DNA of 64,000 nt from Paraburkholderia caffeinitolerans (GCF_902859945.1 NZ_CADIKL010000006.1:186001-250000), one strand, 5' to 3'. Shown: positions 27,566 to 36,257, numbered from the stretch's first letter. The notes: generated by a model not told the origin, from the sequence alone. Program-made: numbers and translations.

Positions 27566-27865
27566 ATGCAAGCACTGGCGCAGATCGAACGCATCCGGCA
27601 GTTCACGAAAGACATCGAGCAGGCGGCCGCCGTGGGCGAATGGGAGCGCGCCGCGCAGCTCGCGAGCGAGCGCTCGCCGCTGCTCATGGCGCTTTCCGCG
27701 CAGCAATCGGCTGGCGCGCTTGCCACACTCCGGGAAATCCAGGCGATCGACCTGCGCATCGCCGAGGCCGCGCAAGCCGCCCAGGGGAGCTTGACCGCCG
27801 AATACCGCACGGCCATGCAGGCCACCCGCAACGCCAATCAGTATCAGCGTATCGCTCAGTTCTGA
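27566..27865 (+). CDS. fliT: FliT-like flagellar chaperone
   Basis: A 99-residue all-helical protein (MQALAQIERIRQFTKDIEQAA, then WERAAQLASERSPLL) starting 14 bases after fliD. Size, helical pattern and position match FliT, the FliD export chaperone; sequence conservation in this family is low, so the call rests partly on position. GAGGT precedes the ATG. Confidence 0.75.
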   Translation: MQALAQIERIRQFTKDIEQAAAVGEWERAAQLASERSPLLMALSAQQSAGALATLREIQAIDLRIAEAAQAAQGSLTAEYRTAMQATRNANQYQRIAQF

Positions 27866-28165
27866 GCGCGAGGGCGGCGCACGCCGCCCCCCCAATCCGT
27901 CTCAATGCGCGTCCCAATTCGCGCTCCAATCCCGACCCAATTCTCACCAATGGGGTATCTCCCGATACCTCACCCGCCTCGCGCGACCTCGTTGAATCCC
28001 CCATTTCCTCGGGCTTGATGACTAAAGCGCATCAGGTCGTGCATAGATATCGGTTGATGCCGCTCCGGCGGCTGCCGACAATGCCACTACATCTTCAAAA
28101 CACATCAGTTTCCGATACGAAATTTTTGGGAAGCGCAGCGGCTACGGCTTGCCGTGCCTGGGACA
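27866..28165. other. Intergenic region after fliT
   Basis: No gene. A/T content rises towards 28130. An imperfect inverted repeat TTTCCGATACGAAA (28109-28122) resembles the operator-like element at 28212. Confidence 0.4.
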
Positions 28166-28194
28166 TTGCCCCGGGTTCGGTCTGCGTGTATAGT
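28166..28194 (+). promoter_or_regulatory. Sigma70-like promoter of the aldehyde dehydrogenase operon
   Basis: TTGCCC (28166-28171), a 17-base spacer and TATAGT (28189-28194), 50 bases before the start codon. Confidence 0.6.
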
Positions 28195-28211
28195 CAGCGG
28201 CAGCATCAATA

Positions 28212-28225
28212 TTTCCTATCGGAAA
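28212..28225. promoter_or_regulatory. Inverted repeat, candidate operator
   Basis: TTTCC-TATC-GGAAA is a perfect 5-bp palindrome with a four-base centre, just downstream of the predicted transcription start. A related TTTCCGATACGAAA lies about 100 bases upstream (28109), a spacing compatible with looping by one regulator. The regulator is not in the window. Confidence 0.5.
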
Positions 28226-28243
28226 CATCGACGAGGTCTCCCA

Positions 28244-29743
28244 GTGAACGCATCCACCATCCTTTCGGAACTTGGCATTTCCCATCTCGCCGAGGCCGGC
28301 GACATCGCCGTGCATTCGCCCATCAATGGCGAACTGATTGGCCGCGTGGCGAGCCAGTCCGTCGCCGAGGCCGACGCCGCGCTGGCGAAGGCTCACGAAG
28401 CTTTCAAGGTCTGGCGCAACGTGCCGGCGCCGCGACGCGGAGAACTGGTGCGCGTGCTCGGCAACAAGCTGCGCGAGCGCAAGGCCGCTCTGGGCGCCAT
28501 CATCACGCTCGAGACCGGCAAGATTCTTCAGGAAGGGCTGGGCGAAGTGCAGGAAATGATCGACATCTGCGACTTCGCGGTGGGCCTGTCGCGTCAACTG
28601 TACGGCTTGACCATTGCTTCGGAGCGCCCCGGCCACCGCATGGCCGAAAGCTGGCATCCGATGGGTGTGTGCACGGTGATCTCGGCGTTCAACTTTCCGG
28701 CGGCCGTGTGGTCGTGGAATGCCGCGCTCGCACTGGTGTGCGGCAACGCGGTGATCTGGAAGCCTTCGGAAAAGACGCCGCTGACCGCATTGGCCGTCGA
28801 CAAGATTCTGCAGGACGCGCTCAAGGAATTCGGCGGCGCGCCCGAAGGGCTTACGAGCCTCGTGACCGGCGGTCGCGACGTAGGCGCGAAGCTGGTGGCC
28901 GACCCGCGCTCGAACATAGTGAGCGCCACGGGCAGCACCGAAATGGGCCGTGCGGTGGGCGTGGAAGTCGCGCGCCGCTTTGGCCGCACGATTCTGGAAC
29001 TCGGCGGCAACAACGCGGGCATCGTTTCGGGCACCGCGGATATGGAGCTTGCGCTGCGCGGCATCCTGTTCTCGGCGGTCGGCACCGCGGGCCAGCGCTG
29101 CACGTCGCTGCGCCGCCTGTTCGTTCACGAGAGCGTTTATGAGCAGACCGTGGAGCGCCTGAAGACGTTCTACGGCAAGGTGTCGATCGGCAACCCGCTG
29201 GAGCAGGGCACGCTGATGGGGCCGCTCATCGACGAGCAATCGTTCAAGCGCATGCAGGCCGCGCTGGAAAAGGCCCGTAGCGAAGGTGGCAAGGTCTTTG
29301 GCGGTGAGCGCCATGTGGTCGCGGGCAATGAAAAGGGCTTCTATGTGCGCCCGGCCATCGTGGAGATGCCCGCACAAACCGAGGTCGTGCTTACCGAGAC
29401 CTTCGCGCCCATTCTTTACGTGCTCAAGTACAGCCGCTTCGAGGACGCCATCGAGGCCAACAACGCCGCGCACCACGGCCTGTCGTCGTGCGTGTTCACG
29501 ACCGACCTGCGCGAGAGCGAGCGTTTCCTTTCGGCATCGGGCAGCGACTGCGGCATTGCCAATGTGAACATTGGCCCGAGCGGCGCGGAAATCGGCGGCG
29601 CATTCGGCGGTGAGAAAGAAACCGGCGGCGGCCGCGAATCGGGCTCGGATGCGTGGAAGGCCTATATGCGGCGCGCGACCAACACGGTGAACTTCTCGTC
29701 GGCGCTGCCGCTTGCACAAGGCATCGACTTCAACATCGACTAA
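28244..29743 (+). CDS. ALDH7-type aldehyde dehydrogenase (alpha-aminoadipic semialdehyde / piperideine-6-carboxylate dehydrogenase)
   Basis: A 499-residue NAD(P)-dependent aldehyde dehydrogenase starting at GTG after GAGG. Landmarks: ISAFNFPAAVWSWNAALALVCGN, KPSEKTP, cofactor loop SATGSTEMGR, general base LELGGNNAG and catalytic Cys286 in GTAGQRCTSLRR. The GNNA and GQRCTSLRR variants are typical of the ALDH7/AmaB group, which oxidises alpha-aminoadipic semialdehyde in lysine and pipecolate breakdown. The following DAO-family oxidase supports an amine or imino acid pathway. The exact substrate is inferred. Confidence 0.88.
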   Translation: MNASTILSELGISHLAEAGDIAVHSPINGELIGRVASQSVAEADAALAKAHEAFKVWRNVPAPRRGELVRVLGNKLRERKAALGAIITLETGKILQEGLGEVQEMIDICDFAVGLSRQLYGLTIASERPGHRMAESWHPMGVCTVISAFNFPAAVWSWNAALALVCGNAVIWKPSEKTPLTALAVDKILQDALKEFGGAPEGLTSLVTGGRDVGAKLVADPRSNIVSATGSTEMGRAVGVEVARRFGRTILELGGNNAGIVSGTADMELALRGILFSAVGTAGQRCTSLRRLFVHESVYEQTVERLKTFYGKVSIGNPLEQGTLMGPLIDEQSFKRMQAALEKARSEGGKVFGGERHVVAGNEKGFYVRPAIVEMPAQTEVVLTETFAPILYVLKYSRFEDAIEANNAAHHGLSSCVFTTDLRESERFLSASGSDCGIANVNIGPSGAEIGGAFGGEKETGGGRESGSDAWKAYMRRATNTVNFSSALPLAQGIDFNID

Positions 29744-29768
29744 AAAAATTCGCAATCTGGAGCGAGTC

Positions 29769-30941
29769 GTGAGCGCAAAAGTCGTAATTGTTGGCGGCGG
29801 GGTGATCGGTAGCTCTATTGCGTACTTCTTGCGCGCAACGGACCCCACGATGGGTGTAACAGTCATCGAGCGGGATCCGAGTTATGCGAGGTCGTCGTCG
29901 GCGTTGTCGGCGGCCTCGATCCGGCAGCAGTTCTCCACGCCGCTGTCGATTCAGATGTCGCTGTATGGCATCGAATTTCTCCGCGACATCGGCGAGCGTC
30001 TTGCGGTGGACGGCCACAAGCCGTCCATCGATTTGCACGAGGGCGGCTATCTGTTTCTCGCCACGCCCTCGGGCGAGGCCACGCTGCGCGAGAACCATGC
30101 GCTGCAAACGCGCCTGGGTGCGGATATCGCGCTGCTTGCGCCGGACGTGCTGAAGCAAAAGTTTCCTTGGCTGAACGTGGACGATATTGCCGCTGGCGCT
30201 TACGGCGTTAGCGGCGAAGGCTGGTTCGATGGCTACGGGCTCGTGCAGGCACTGCGCAAAAAGGCGCAGGCGCTGGGCGCGCGCTATGTGGCGGCGGACG
30301 TGAACGGCGTCGAACTCGATGGCCGCAAGGTCACGCACGTGCTGGCGAGCAACGGCGAGCGTTATGCCTGCGATACGCTCGTGAACGCCGCTGGCGCGTG
30401 GGCGCGCCGCGTCGCCGAAATGATGGGCATCGACATTCCGGTGTACGCGCGGCGGCGTAGCATTTTCAATGTGTCGTCGCCGGCGCGCCTCGCGAATAGC
30501 CCGCTGCTCATCGATCCCACCGGCGTTTACTTCCGGCCTGAAGGCACGACGTACATCACTGGAACCTCGCCGGGCGAAGCGAACGACCCGAACGATCTCC
30601 CGCTCGACGAAGTCGATCACACTCTGTTCGACGAAGTCATCTGGCCGACGCTGGCACACCGGGTGCCGGGATTCGAGGCGCTGCGCGTCGAGCATTGCTG
30701 GTCCGGCTACTACGAATACAACGTGTTCGATCACAACGCGATCATCGGCTATCACCCGGCGATCGAAAACTGCGTGTTCGCCAATGGCTATAGCGGCCAC
30801 GGCTTGCAGCAGGGGCCGGCAACGGGGCGCGGCGTGAGCGAACTCATTATCGGCGGCAAGTACGCGAGCCTCGATCTGTCTTCGCTAAGCTGGGACCGCG
30901 TGCTGGAGAACCGTCCCATCGTCGAAAAGAACGTCGTGTAG
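29769..30941 (+). CDS. FAD-dependent oxidoreductase of the DAO family
   Basis: A 390-residue flavoprotein starting at GTG, 25 bases after the dehydrogenase. The FAD-binding GxGxxG is at residues 9-14 (VGGGVIGSS) with a basic/acidic ERD end of strand 2; the C-terminal NGYSGHGLQQGPATGRGVSEL is the second flavin motif of glycine-oxidase-like proteins (FOXRED1-type). It should oxidise an amino or imino acid to an imine. Together with the upstream ALDH7 enzyme it could convert L-pipecolate, or another cyclic amine, to aminoadipate; D-amino acids are an alternative. Confidence 0.85.
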   Translation: MSAKVVIVGGGVIGSSIAYFLRATDPTMGVTVIERDPSYARSSSALSAASIRQQFSTPLSIQMSLYGIEFLRDIGERLAVDGHKPSIDLHEGGYLFLATPSGEATLRENHALQTRLGADIALLAPDVLKQKFPWLNVDDIAAGAYGVSGEGWFDGYGLVQALRKKAQALGARYVAADVNGVELDGRKVTHVLASNGERYACDTLVNAAGAWARRVAEMMGIDIPVYARRRSIFNVSSPARLANSPLLIDPTGVYFRPEGTTYITGTSPGEANDPNDLPLDEVDHTLFDEVIWPTLAHRVPGFEALRVEHCWSGYYEYNVFDHNAIIGYHPAIENCVFANGYSGHGLQQGPATGRGVSELIIGGKYASLDLSSLSWDRVLENRPIVEKNVV

Positions 30942-30962
30942 TTTGGGCGTATTCACCCTTCC

Positions 30963-32168
30963 TTACTGGACTTGCTGGCCGGCGCTTTTTGACGCTTCCT
31001 CGTGCTTGAAGCGCAACGCCAGCCAGCAAATTCCCACGCCTAGCCCGCCCACGAGGCCGCCAAACGTGCCGGTCCACGGCAGCCCGAAATCGCGGGCGAT
31101 ATGGTTGCCCAGCAGCGCACCGGCGCCAATGCCCACGTTATACAGACCTGAATAGATCGACACGGCGAGATCCGTTGCCTCGGGCGCGAGCTTCAAAATC
31201 CACGCCTGCATCGCAAGGCCGAAGCACACGATCGATCCACCCCAGACCACGGTGTGTACGGATAGCGTGACGATGCCGAGCGCGCACGGAAACAGGACCA
31301 GTAGGCACGCGGCCAGCGTAACGATCGACGCCAGAAGGAATTGTTTCGGATGCCTTGGGAAAATGCGATTAAAGCAAATCGCAGCGGGAATCCCGGCGCT
31401 GCCGAACAACACCAGGATATAGGTAATGCGGCTTTCGCTCGCGTGATTGACGCCCTGAATGAACGGCTCGATATACGTATAGGACGTAAAGTGCGCGGAG
31501 ATGACGAGAATCGTGATCAGGTAGAGCAGGGCGAGCGTCGGCTTTCTGAATAGCGTGGGCAGATTCCTGAGCGAACCCGATTGCAGGCTCTGAACCTCGG
31601 GCAGGGTGGCGCGCAACATCAGCAAGACGATGGCCGCCACGCCCGCGATCGCGAGAAACGTGACGCGCCAGCCCAGCGTTTCGCCAATCACGCGCCCAAG
31701 CGGAATGCCTGCCACCATGGCAATCGAGGTTCCCATCGCGAGCAGGCCGAGCGCCTGGCCTTTCTTTGACGGCGGCGCGATCCTTACCACGAGCGAGACC
31801 GAGATCGACCAGAAGATCGCGTGTGCGCAGGCAATGCCCAATCGGCCCACAATCAGCGAGGGAAAATTCCAGGCGACCGAGGTGACGACGTGACTGACGA
31901 TGAACAGCACGAACACGCCGGTCAGCAGTTTGCGGCGCTCGACGGCGCGCGTGAGCACGGTCAGCGGAAGCGACACCACGGCCACCGTCCATGCATAAAT
32001 CGTCAGCATGAGGCCGACGTTGGTGGCCTGCATGTGAAGGCTGTCGCCAATCGCGCTGAGCAGCGCGACGGGCACGAATTCGGTGGTATTGAAAATAAAA
32101 GCGGAAAGGGCCAATGCCATCACACCCCACCAGGAGTGTTCGGAAAGCGCCAGTTCAGGTTTGGACAT
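30963..32168 (-). CDS. MFS transporter, SotB/DHA1 type
   Basis: A 401-residue, 12-helix major facilitator resembling sugar-efflux (SotB/YdeA) and arabinose-export proteins: FIFNTTEFVPVALLSAI in helix 1 and IPLGRVIGETLGWR in the helix 5 region. The usual loop 2-3 motif is altered (TRAVERRKLL). I chose the ATG at 32168; a TTG five codons upstream is possible. Divergent from the LysR gene at 32373, which probably controls it. Exported substrate unknown (sugar, arabinose, or drug). Confidence 0.85.
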   Translation of the reverse strand: MSKPELALSEHSWWGVMALALSAFIFNTTEFVPVALLSAIGDSLHMQATNVGLMLTIYAWTVAVVSLPLTVLTRAVERRKLLTGVFVLFIVSHVVTSVAWNFPSLIVGRLGIACAHAIFWSISVSLVVRIAPPSKKGQALGLLAMGTSIAMVAGIPLGRVIGETLGWRVTFLAIAGVAAIVLLMLRATLPEVQSLQSGSLRNLPTLFRKPTLALLYLITILVISAHFTSYTYIEPFIQGVNHASESRITYILVLFGSAGIPAAICFNRIFPRHPKQFLLASIVTLAACLLVLFPCALGIVTLSVHTVVWGGSIVCFGLAMQAWILKLAPEATDLAVSIYSGLYNVGIGAGALLGNHIARDFGLPWTGTFGGLVGGLGVGICWLALRFKHEEASKSAGQQVQ

Positions 32169-32372
32169 ACCCAGATCAGACAAAAAACGACGAACGCGAA
32201 TTATCGCGCGTATTGAGTCGTTTACTCCGGAGCGCGTGCGCAGGCGGTGAGATACGGTGAGAAACGGTGCGAGCCGGCCCGCCGTGCGGGCATGAATGGT
32301 AAGCTTGCCGGTGTCAGATCGCCGGGGTCCGGAAAATCCGGCGCCCCATGCCTACCCTGTTTCTTTCATCAG

Positions 32373-33326
32373 ATGGATACGCTCAACTGCATGCGGATCT
32401 TCGTCCGCGTGGCCGAAGAAGGCGGCTTTACGGCCGCCGCACACCGCCTCGACATCACGACCGCATTTGCGTCGCGCGCGGTGGCGAGCCTGGAAACGCA
32501 TCTGCAAGCGCGCCTGCTCAATCGCAGTACGCGCCGCGTCGCGCTTACCGAGGCCGGCGAGCGCTATTTGCGGCGCTGCGAACAGATTCTCGCGTACATC
32601 GATCAGGCGGAAGCCGAGGCGGGCGACGCGCAAGCGCTGCCGTCCGGCAGGCTGCGGGTTCATGCCACCACGAGTTTCGGGCAGGCCTATGTGGTGCCCG
32701 CCGTCATGCAGTACCAGAAGCGTTACCCCTCGGTGGCGGTGGAGCTCACACTTTCGCAGCACGTTCCCGATTTGCTTGACGAAGGGTATGACGTGACGCT
32801 TCAACTGAGTTCGGCGGAGTTGCCCGACTCGGCGCTCGTTTCGCAGACGCTGGGTTGGGTGCATAGCGTGCTGTGCGCTTCGCCCGACTATCTGAACGAG
32901 CGCGGCACGCCGCACAGTGTCGCCGAGTTGGTGGACCATGAGTGTCTTCAGTTGATCACGCCGGTTTTTCCGCGCGACCGCTGGCATCTCGAAGGGCCGG
33001 ACGGCGCGGAAACATTTGAATTGTCGCCGTCGACGTTTCAGGTGAACGTCGCAGACGCACTCGCCGGCGCGTTGCGCGAGGGCGCGGGTATCGGCTCGCT
33101 GCCGATGTCGAGCGCTGTGCCTGCGCTGCGCAGCGGGTCTCTGCTGCGGGTATTGCCAGATTATCTGCTGCAGAAGCTCACGGTGTACGCGATGTATGCG
33201 TCGCGGCAGTATCTCGATGCGAAGATCAGAACCTTCGTCGACTTTCTTAAAGAGTCTATTCCGCAGGCGCTCATGGCCGACGAGGCGGCGCTGCGGATGC
33301 CGGATCATTGCTCACGGGCGGCGTAG
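32373..33326 (+). CDS. LysR family transcriptional regulator
   Basis: A 317-residue LysR protein: HTH about residues 1-60 (EGGFTAAAHRLDITTAFASRAV), effector domain about 90-295. The annotated start is the ATG opening MDTLNCMRIFVRV, the normal LysR N-terminus; the frame is open 42 codons further upstream without a ribosome-binding site. It resembles the CrgA/AaeR-like subgroup acting on divergent transporters, and is divergent from the SotB-type gene. Confidence 0.9.
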   Translation: MDTLNCMRIFVRVAEEGGFTAAAHRLDITTAFASRAVASLETHLQARLLNRSTRRVALTEAGERYLRRCEQILAYIDQAEAEAGDAQALPSGRLRVHATTSFGQAYVVPAVMQYQKRYPSVAVELTLSQHVPDLLDEGYDVTLQLSSAELPDSALVSQTLGWVHSVLCASPDYLNERGTPHSVAELVDHECLQLITPVFPRDRWHLEGPDGAETFELSPSTFQVNVADALAGALREGAGIGSLPMSSAVPALRSGSLLRVLPDYLLQKLTVYAMYASRQYLDAKIRTFVDFLKESIPQALMADEAALRMPDHCSRAA

Positions 33327-33375
33327 GGTAAGCGCGGTGGCCGCTATTCACGCGGCCACCTGATCACCTGATCGC

Positions 33376-35034
33376 TCAGTGCATCAACGTCATCTGCACA
33401 ACCTTCACAATCACAAGAATCACAGCGATAAGCAGATACCCACGCAGCACGCTCATCCAAACACGCTTGGCGAGCGTGAGGTTAGGCGGCGGCAATTCGG
33501 CGAGCGGCGGCATGCGCCACATATCGCGCGCGCCCTCGGGCCAGCTCTGGACCGCGGGTGCGCTTTCACCGCGCAGCCAGCGCCACGCAAGCACGGCGGC
33601 ATGACCGGCCACGGCCAGCAGCGTGCCGGCAGCAAGGATGTCGATGATGGTTTCGCCGCTCATGTCGGGATACATGACCGAAGCGGTGAGGACGATCGAC
33701 AGCATCACCAGCACCCAGACCACCGCGCCCGTGAACAGATTGAGCGCCTTCGAATTGACCCATGGGCCGAGCACAGCACGGTCGTTGCACAACAGCAGCA
33801 GAAACACGGTCGCGCTCGGCAGCAGCACGCCCGCGAGGGTCTGCACCGCTTCGGTCAAGAGGCCTAGCGGGCTGCCCGGAATCAGCACGATGGCGGCCGC
33901 GGCAGCCACGATGCCGAAATAGACGAGGTAAAAACCCTTCGCGTCGGACACGCCGCGATGCAGCGAATGGCGGATCTTGAACACGTCGCCGATCGCGTAG
34001 GCCGTAGAAAGCGACACCGCCGCTGCGCCGATAATGGCCGCATCGAACAGCGCGAGTGCGAACAGCACGGCCGAGGTGTGTCCCGCATACTTTTCCAGGC
34101 CGGCGATCACGCCGCCCGCGTCGGTGAAGTTGCCGAACTCGGGCTTGCCCGCAAAGAGCTGCGAGCAGAATGCGATCATGGCCACGCCGCCAATCAGCAC
34201 GAAGAAGATGCCGATCCACAAATCGGCTTTCTCGTACTTCATGAAGCGCGGCGTGATGCGCTTGTCGATCACATAGCTTTGCTGAAAGAACAACTGCCAC
34301 GGCGCAACGGTGGTGCCGACGATGCCGATCACGAGCAGCATCACATCGGAGAGCTTCGAGTGGGCGGGCCAGCCGGGGATGAAGAAGTCGCGCGTCATCT
34401 GGCCAACCGGCGGATGAATCGTCACGAGCACCGGCACAAGCAGCAAGCTAAGCAGACACAGCACGATGGCGAAGCGCTCGAAGCGTTTGAAGTCCCCCGT
34501 GCTCACTGCCGCCATGGTCAGCGTAGCGGCAATGCACACGCCCATCACCTTCGGAATACCGAAGAAGTCGAGCACAAAGGTAATGCCGATGAACTCGGTC
34601 ACGATCGTGAGCGCATTCAGGATGAACAAGTCGATCACGCTAAAGGCGCCCCAGAACTTGCCGAAGCGCTCGAAGATCAGGCGTGCATGGCCGACGCCCG
34701 TGACCGCGCCAAGGCGCAGCACCATTTCCTGGTTCACGTAGAGCACGGGAACGAGCAACAGCAGCGTCCAGAGCAAGGTGGTGCCGTAGTTCTGGCCGGC
34801 TTGCGTATAGGTGCCGAAGGCGCCGGCATCGTTGTCGCCCACCATCACGATGAGGCCGGGTCCGAGAATGGCGAGCAGCGTGCGCAGGCGCGCCCACCAC
34901 CCCGAGCGCGGGGCGAGGTCGTAGTGAGAGATGGTGCCGAGCGCCCCTTTGATGTCGCCGAGGCGGGCTTCATCAAGCACGGCGCTGCGTGGCGGCGATA
35001 CGTTCGCCTGCGTGAAGTTGGTTGGAGTGGACAT
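33376..35034 (-). CDS. NRAMP-related metal transporter with non-canonical binding residues
   Basis: A 552-residue membrane protein with 11-12 helices of the SLC11/NRAMP family. In helix 1 the canonical DPGN reads DAGA (GDNDAGAFGT); in helix 6 the canonical MPH reads APW (TTVAPWQLFFQQ). Loss of the Asn and of the metal-coordinating Met is the pattern described for NRAMP-related Mg2+ transporters (NRMT), which carry larger, hydrated ions and not Fe/Mn. A hydrophilic N-terminal extension of about 50 residues and a Pro-rich linker before the last helix are present. A small reading frame on the same strand ends 125 bases upstream. Magnesium specificity is inferred. Confidence 0.85.
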   Translation of the reverse strand: MSTPTNFTQANVSPPRSAVLDEARLGDIKGALGTISHYDLAPRSGWWARLRTLLAILGPGLIVMVGDNDAGAFGTYTQAGQNYGTTLLWTLLLLVPVLYVNQEMVLRLGAVTGVGHARLIFERFGKFWGAFSVIDLFILNALTIVTEFIGITFVLDFFGIPKVMGVCIAATLTMAAVSTGDFKRFERFAIVLCLLSLLLVPVLVTIHPPVGQMTRDFFIPGWPAHSKLSDVMLLVIGIVGTTVAPWQLFFQQSYVIDKRITPRFMKYEKADLWIGIFFVLIGGVAMIAFCSQLFAGKPEFGNFTDAGGVIAGLEKYAGHTSAVLFALALFDAAIIGAAAVSLSTAYAIGDVFKIRHSLHRGVSDAKGFYLVYFGIVAAAAAIVLIPGSPLGLLTEAVQTLAGVLLPSATVFLLLLCNDRAVLGPWVNSKALNLFTGAVVWVLVMLSIVLTASVMYPDMSGETIIDILAAGTLLAVAGHAAVLAWRWLRGESAPAVQSWPEGARDMWRMPPLAELPPPNLTLAKRVWMSVLRGYLLIAVILVIVKVVQMTLMH

Positions 35035-35159
35035 GGCGTTCTCGTCTTTTGAGTTGTCTGGGTGAATGGCGAGGGCGTGCCTGTGCGCCGGCGCAACGGC
35101 GCATCGCGTGGGCAATTCAGAGCGATGTGCCGTTGCGTCGTGCGCGCGAGACGTGCCGT

Positions 35160-35300
35160 TTATGAGCAGAGACGCTTGAGGCGTTTCCAGAGACGCGAGG
35201 TCAGGCTCGGCGCGGGCTCGTGCAGCGCGAGCATGCTGGTGTAATGGCTGCGCGCCAGTTCGACTTGAGGCAGCTTGGAAAGCAGGAGTGCGAATGACAT
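35160..35300 (-). CDS. 46-residue protein upstream of the NRAMP-like gene
   Basis: A small frame with CGGAGC about eight bases before its ATG. The product (MSFALLLSKLPQVELARSHY, ending RLWKRLKRLCS) is amphipathic with a basic tail and contains Pro in KLPQ and HEPAP. It lies in the leader of the transporter transcript. It may be an independent small protein or a regulatory upstream frame, as in mgtA-type leaders; I see no decisive evidence for either. Confidence 0.5.
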   Translation of the reverse strand: MSFALLLSKLPQVELARSHYTSMLALHEPAPSLTSRLWKRLKRLCS

Positions 35301-35581
35301 GATGTTGCTCCGGGCGTCTGGCTCGACGCGTTCAGCGAAAAGCCAGCAGGCCCGGTTGGCCATGCGCGGAGCGTATGGCGGCGGACGTCTACTCGCTTTC
35401 CGTGTTCAAAAATGAAAAATTCAAATTGATCGGACGTAAGGGATAACTGTCACTATCGGGCACGTTGGCTCCTTCATGCGTAAGGCGCGTATATGGGGTA
35501 CGCACGCGTTGATCCACGCGTTCGTGCATGGCCCTTTCGCGAAACAGGCAGACTGCTGGCGAAATGGCGCGTACGAACGCA

Positions 35582-35603
35582 GTTGCGAGCGCAGGCTCGC
35601 AAC
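35582..35603. repeat. Perfect 9-bp hairpin
   Basis: GTTGCGAGC (35582-35590) and GCTCGCAAC (35595-35603) with loop GCAG. No T tract follows on either strand, so a terminator is unlikely. Confidence 0.6.
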
Positions 35604-35688
35604 GCCTGCCGTGCGGACGCGCGAAAGCGCTGCCCATACGGCGCTAAATTGTGGGGTGCACGGGGAGTGTTGCTACGGCGCGCACCGT

Positions 35689-35749
35689 CTGCCTGCTGGC
35701 AGGACGGCGGCTATGAAAAGGGGGCGCGGACGTCCTGCCGGTCAGGCAG
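35689..35749. repeat. Long imperfect inverted repeat
   Basis: Arms 35689-35706 and 35731-35749 pair over about 17 positions with one bulged base and two mismatches; the cores CTGCCTG/CAGGCAG and GGCAGGACG/CGTCCTGCC are perfect. The 24-base loop contains ATGAAAAGG. Confidence 0.6.
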
Positions 35750-36026
35750 CGAAACAGTTCGAAGATCGACTACTGCAGGTGTCCAAGGCGTTAGCCCCTT
35801 TTGTGAAGATTTTTAAATTCTAGGTAGCAGACCTGAGGCGCGTCAACACGTTTTTCGAGGCAGAACAAAAAAGCATCACGCTGTACAGGAAATTGAAAGA
35901 AATGGGAAAGGCAGGGGGGGAAGCATGGAATGCACAGGATACCTGTATATTTGCCATCCGGTCAGGCATTCGGCGAATGCGCCTTGTTGCAGAAAACCCC
36001 ATCGAAATTTTTACGCGAATTTTTAC

Positions 36027-36056
36027 TTGCGGTTTTTCGCAAGGGCCGAATACAAT
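36027..36056 (+). promoter_or_regulatory. Sigma70-like promoter of the leader-peptide transcript
   Basis: TTGCGG (36027-36032), an 18-base spacer and TACAAT (36051-36056) predict a start near 36063, only a few bases before the leader ribosome-binding site. Confidence 0.65.
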
Positions 36057-36085
36057 CCGCCCCGTCTCACCAAAAGGAGTCCCTC

Positions 36086-36151
36086 GTGGACACATGCTCT
36101 AGCAGTGGAAGTTCGACGCCGGCCCGCGCCGGCGTCACAACCGCGAGTTAG
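36086..36151 (+). CDS. Leader peptide (21 residues)
   Basis: A GTG-started frame with an excellent ribosome-binding site (AAAAGGAG, seven bases before the start) encoding VDTCSSSGSSTPARAGVTTAS. It is rich in Ser/Thr. Its 3' half forms hairpin 36115-36136 and its stop codon TAG is inside the 5' arm of the next hairpin (36143-36151), the usual geometry of ribosome-controlled attenuators. Probably cis-acting; the sensed condition is unknown. Confidence 0.6.
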   Translation: MDTCSSSGSSTPARAGVTTAS

Positions 36152-36257
36152 TCGCCGCAGGATCCTTGTCCTTCGCCGCTAACTCGCCTGGTCGGGTTAG
36201 CGCGCTTCGTTGTAGCACGCTCCCTCTGTTGAATCGTCCGTCGCAAGCTTGCTTGCG
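36115..36257 (+). promoter_or_regulatory. Attenuator-like leader RNA with mutually exclusive hairpins
   Basis: Four stems: A, GACGCCGGC/GCCGGCGTC (36115-36123/36128-36136); B, GCGAGTTAG/CTAACTCGC (36143-36151/36179-36187); C, CGCTAAC/GTTAGCG (36177-36183/36196-36202); D, CGCAAGC/GCTTGCG (36242-36248/36251-36257). B and C share bases 36179-36183, so only one can form. A ribosome at the leader stop codon would open B and permit C. No strong T tract follows, so the outcome could be Rho-dependent termination or control of translation of the small gene at 36324. Confidence 0.65.

Larger units (their letters stand above)
35301..36026. other. Long intergenic region, A/T-rich on the right, with RNA-like hairpins
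   Basis: No confident gene in about 730 bases. Composition shifts from high GC to A/T-rich near 35400-35450 and again after 35800. It holds two strong inverted repeats (35582-35603 and 35689-35749). From 35713 one frame reads MKRGRGRPAGQAAKQFEDR to a TAG at 35821, and the same frame is open again for 90 codons (TFFEAEQKSITLYRKLKEMG), which may be a decayed gene. The RGRP core resembles an AT-hook. Confidence 0.4.

Noticed and set aside
28142..29866. 574-codon minus-strand frame
   Set aside because: Antisense shadow of the ALDH7 gene, with His/Arg-rich low-complexity translation.
33958..35052. 364-codon plus-strand frame rich in His/Gln/Glu
   Set aside because: Antisense to the NRAMP-like transporter, which shows clear membrane helices.
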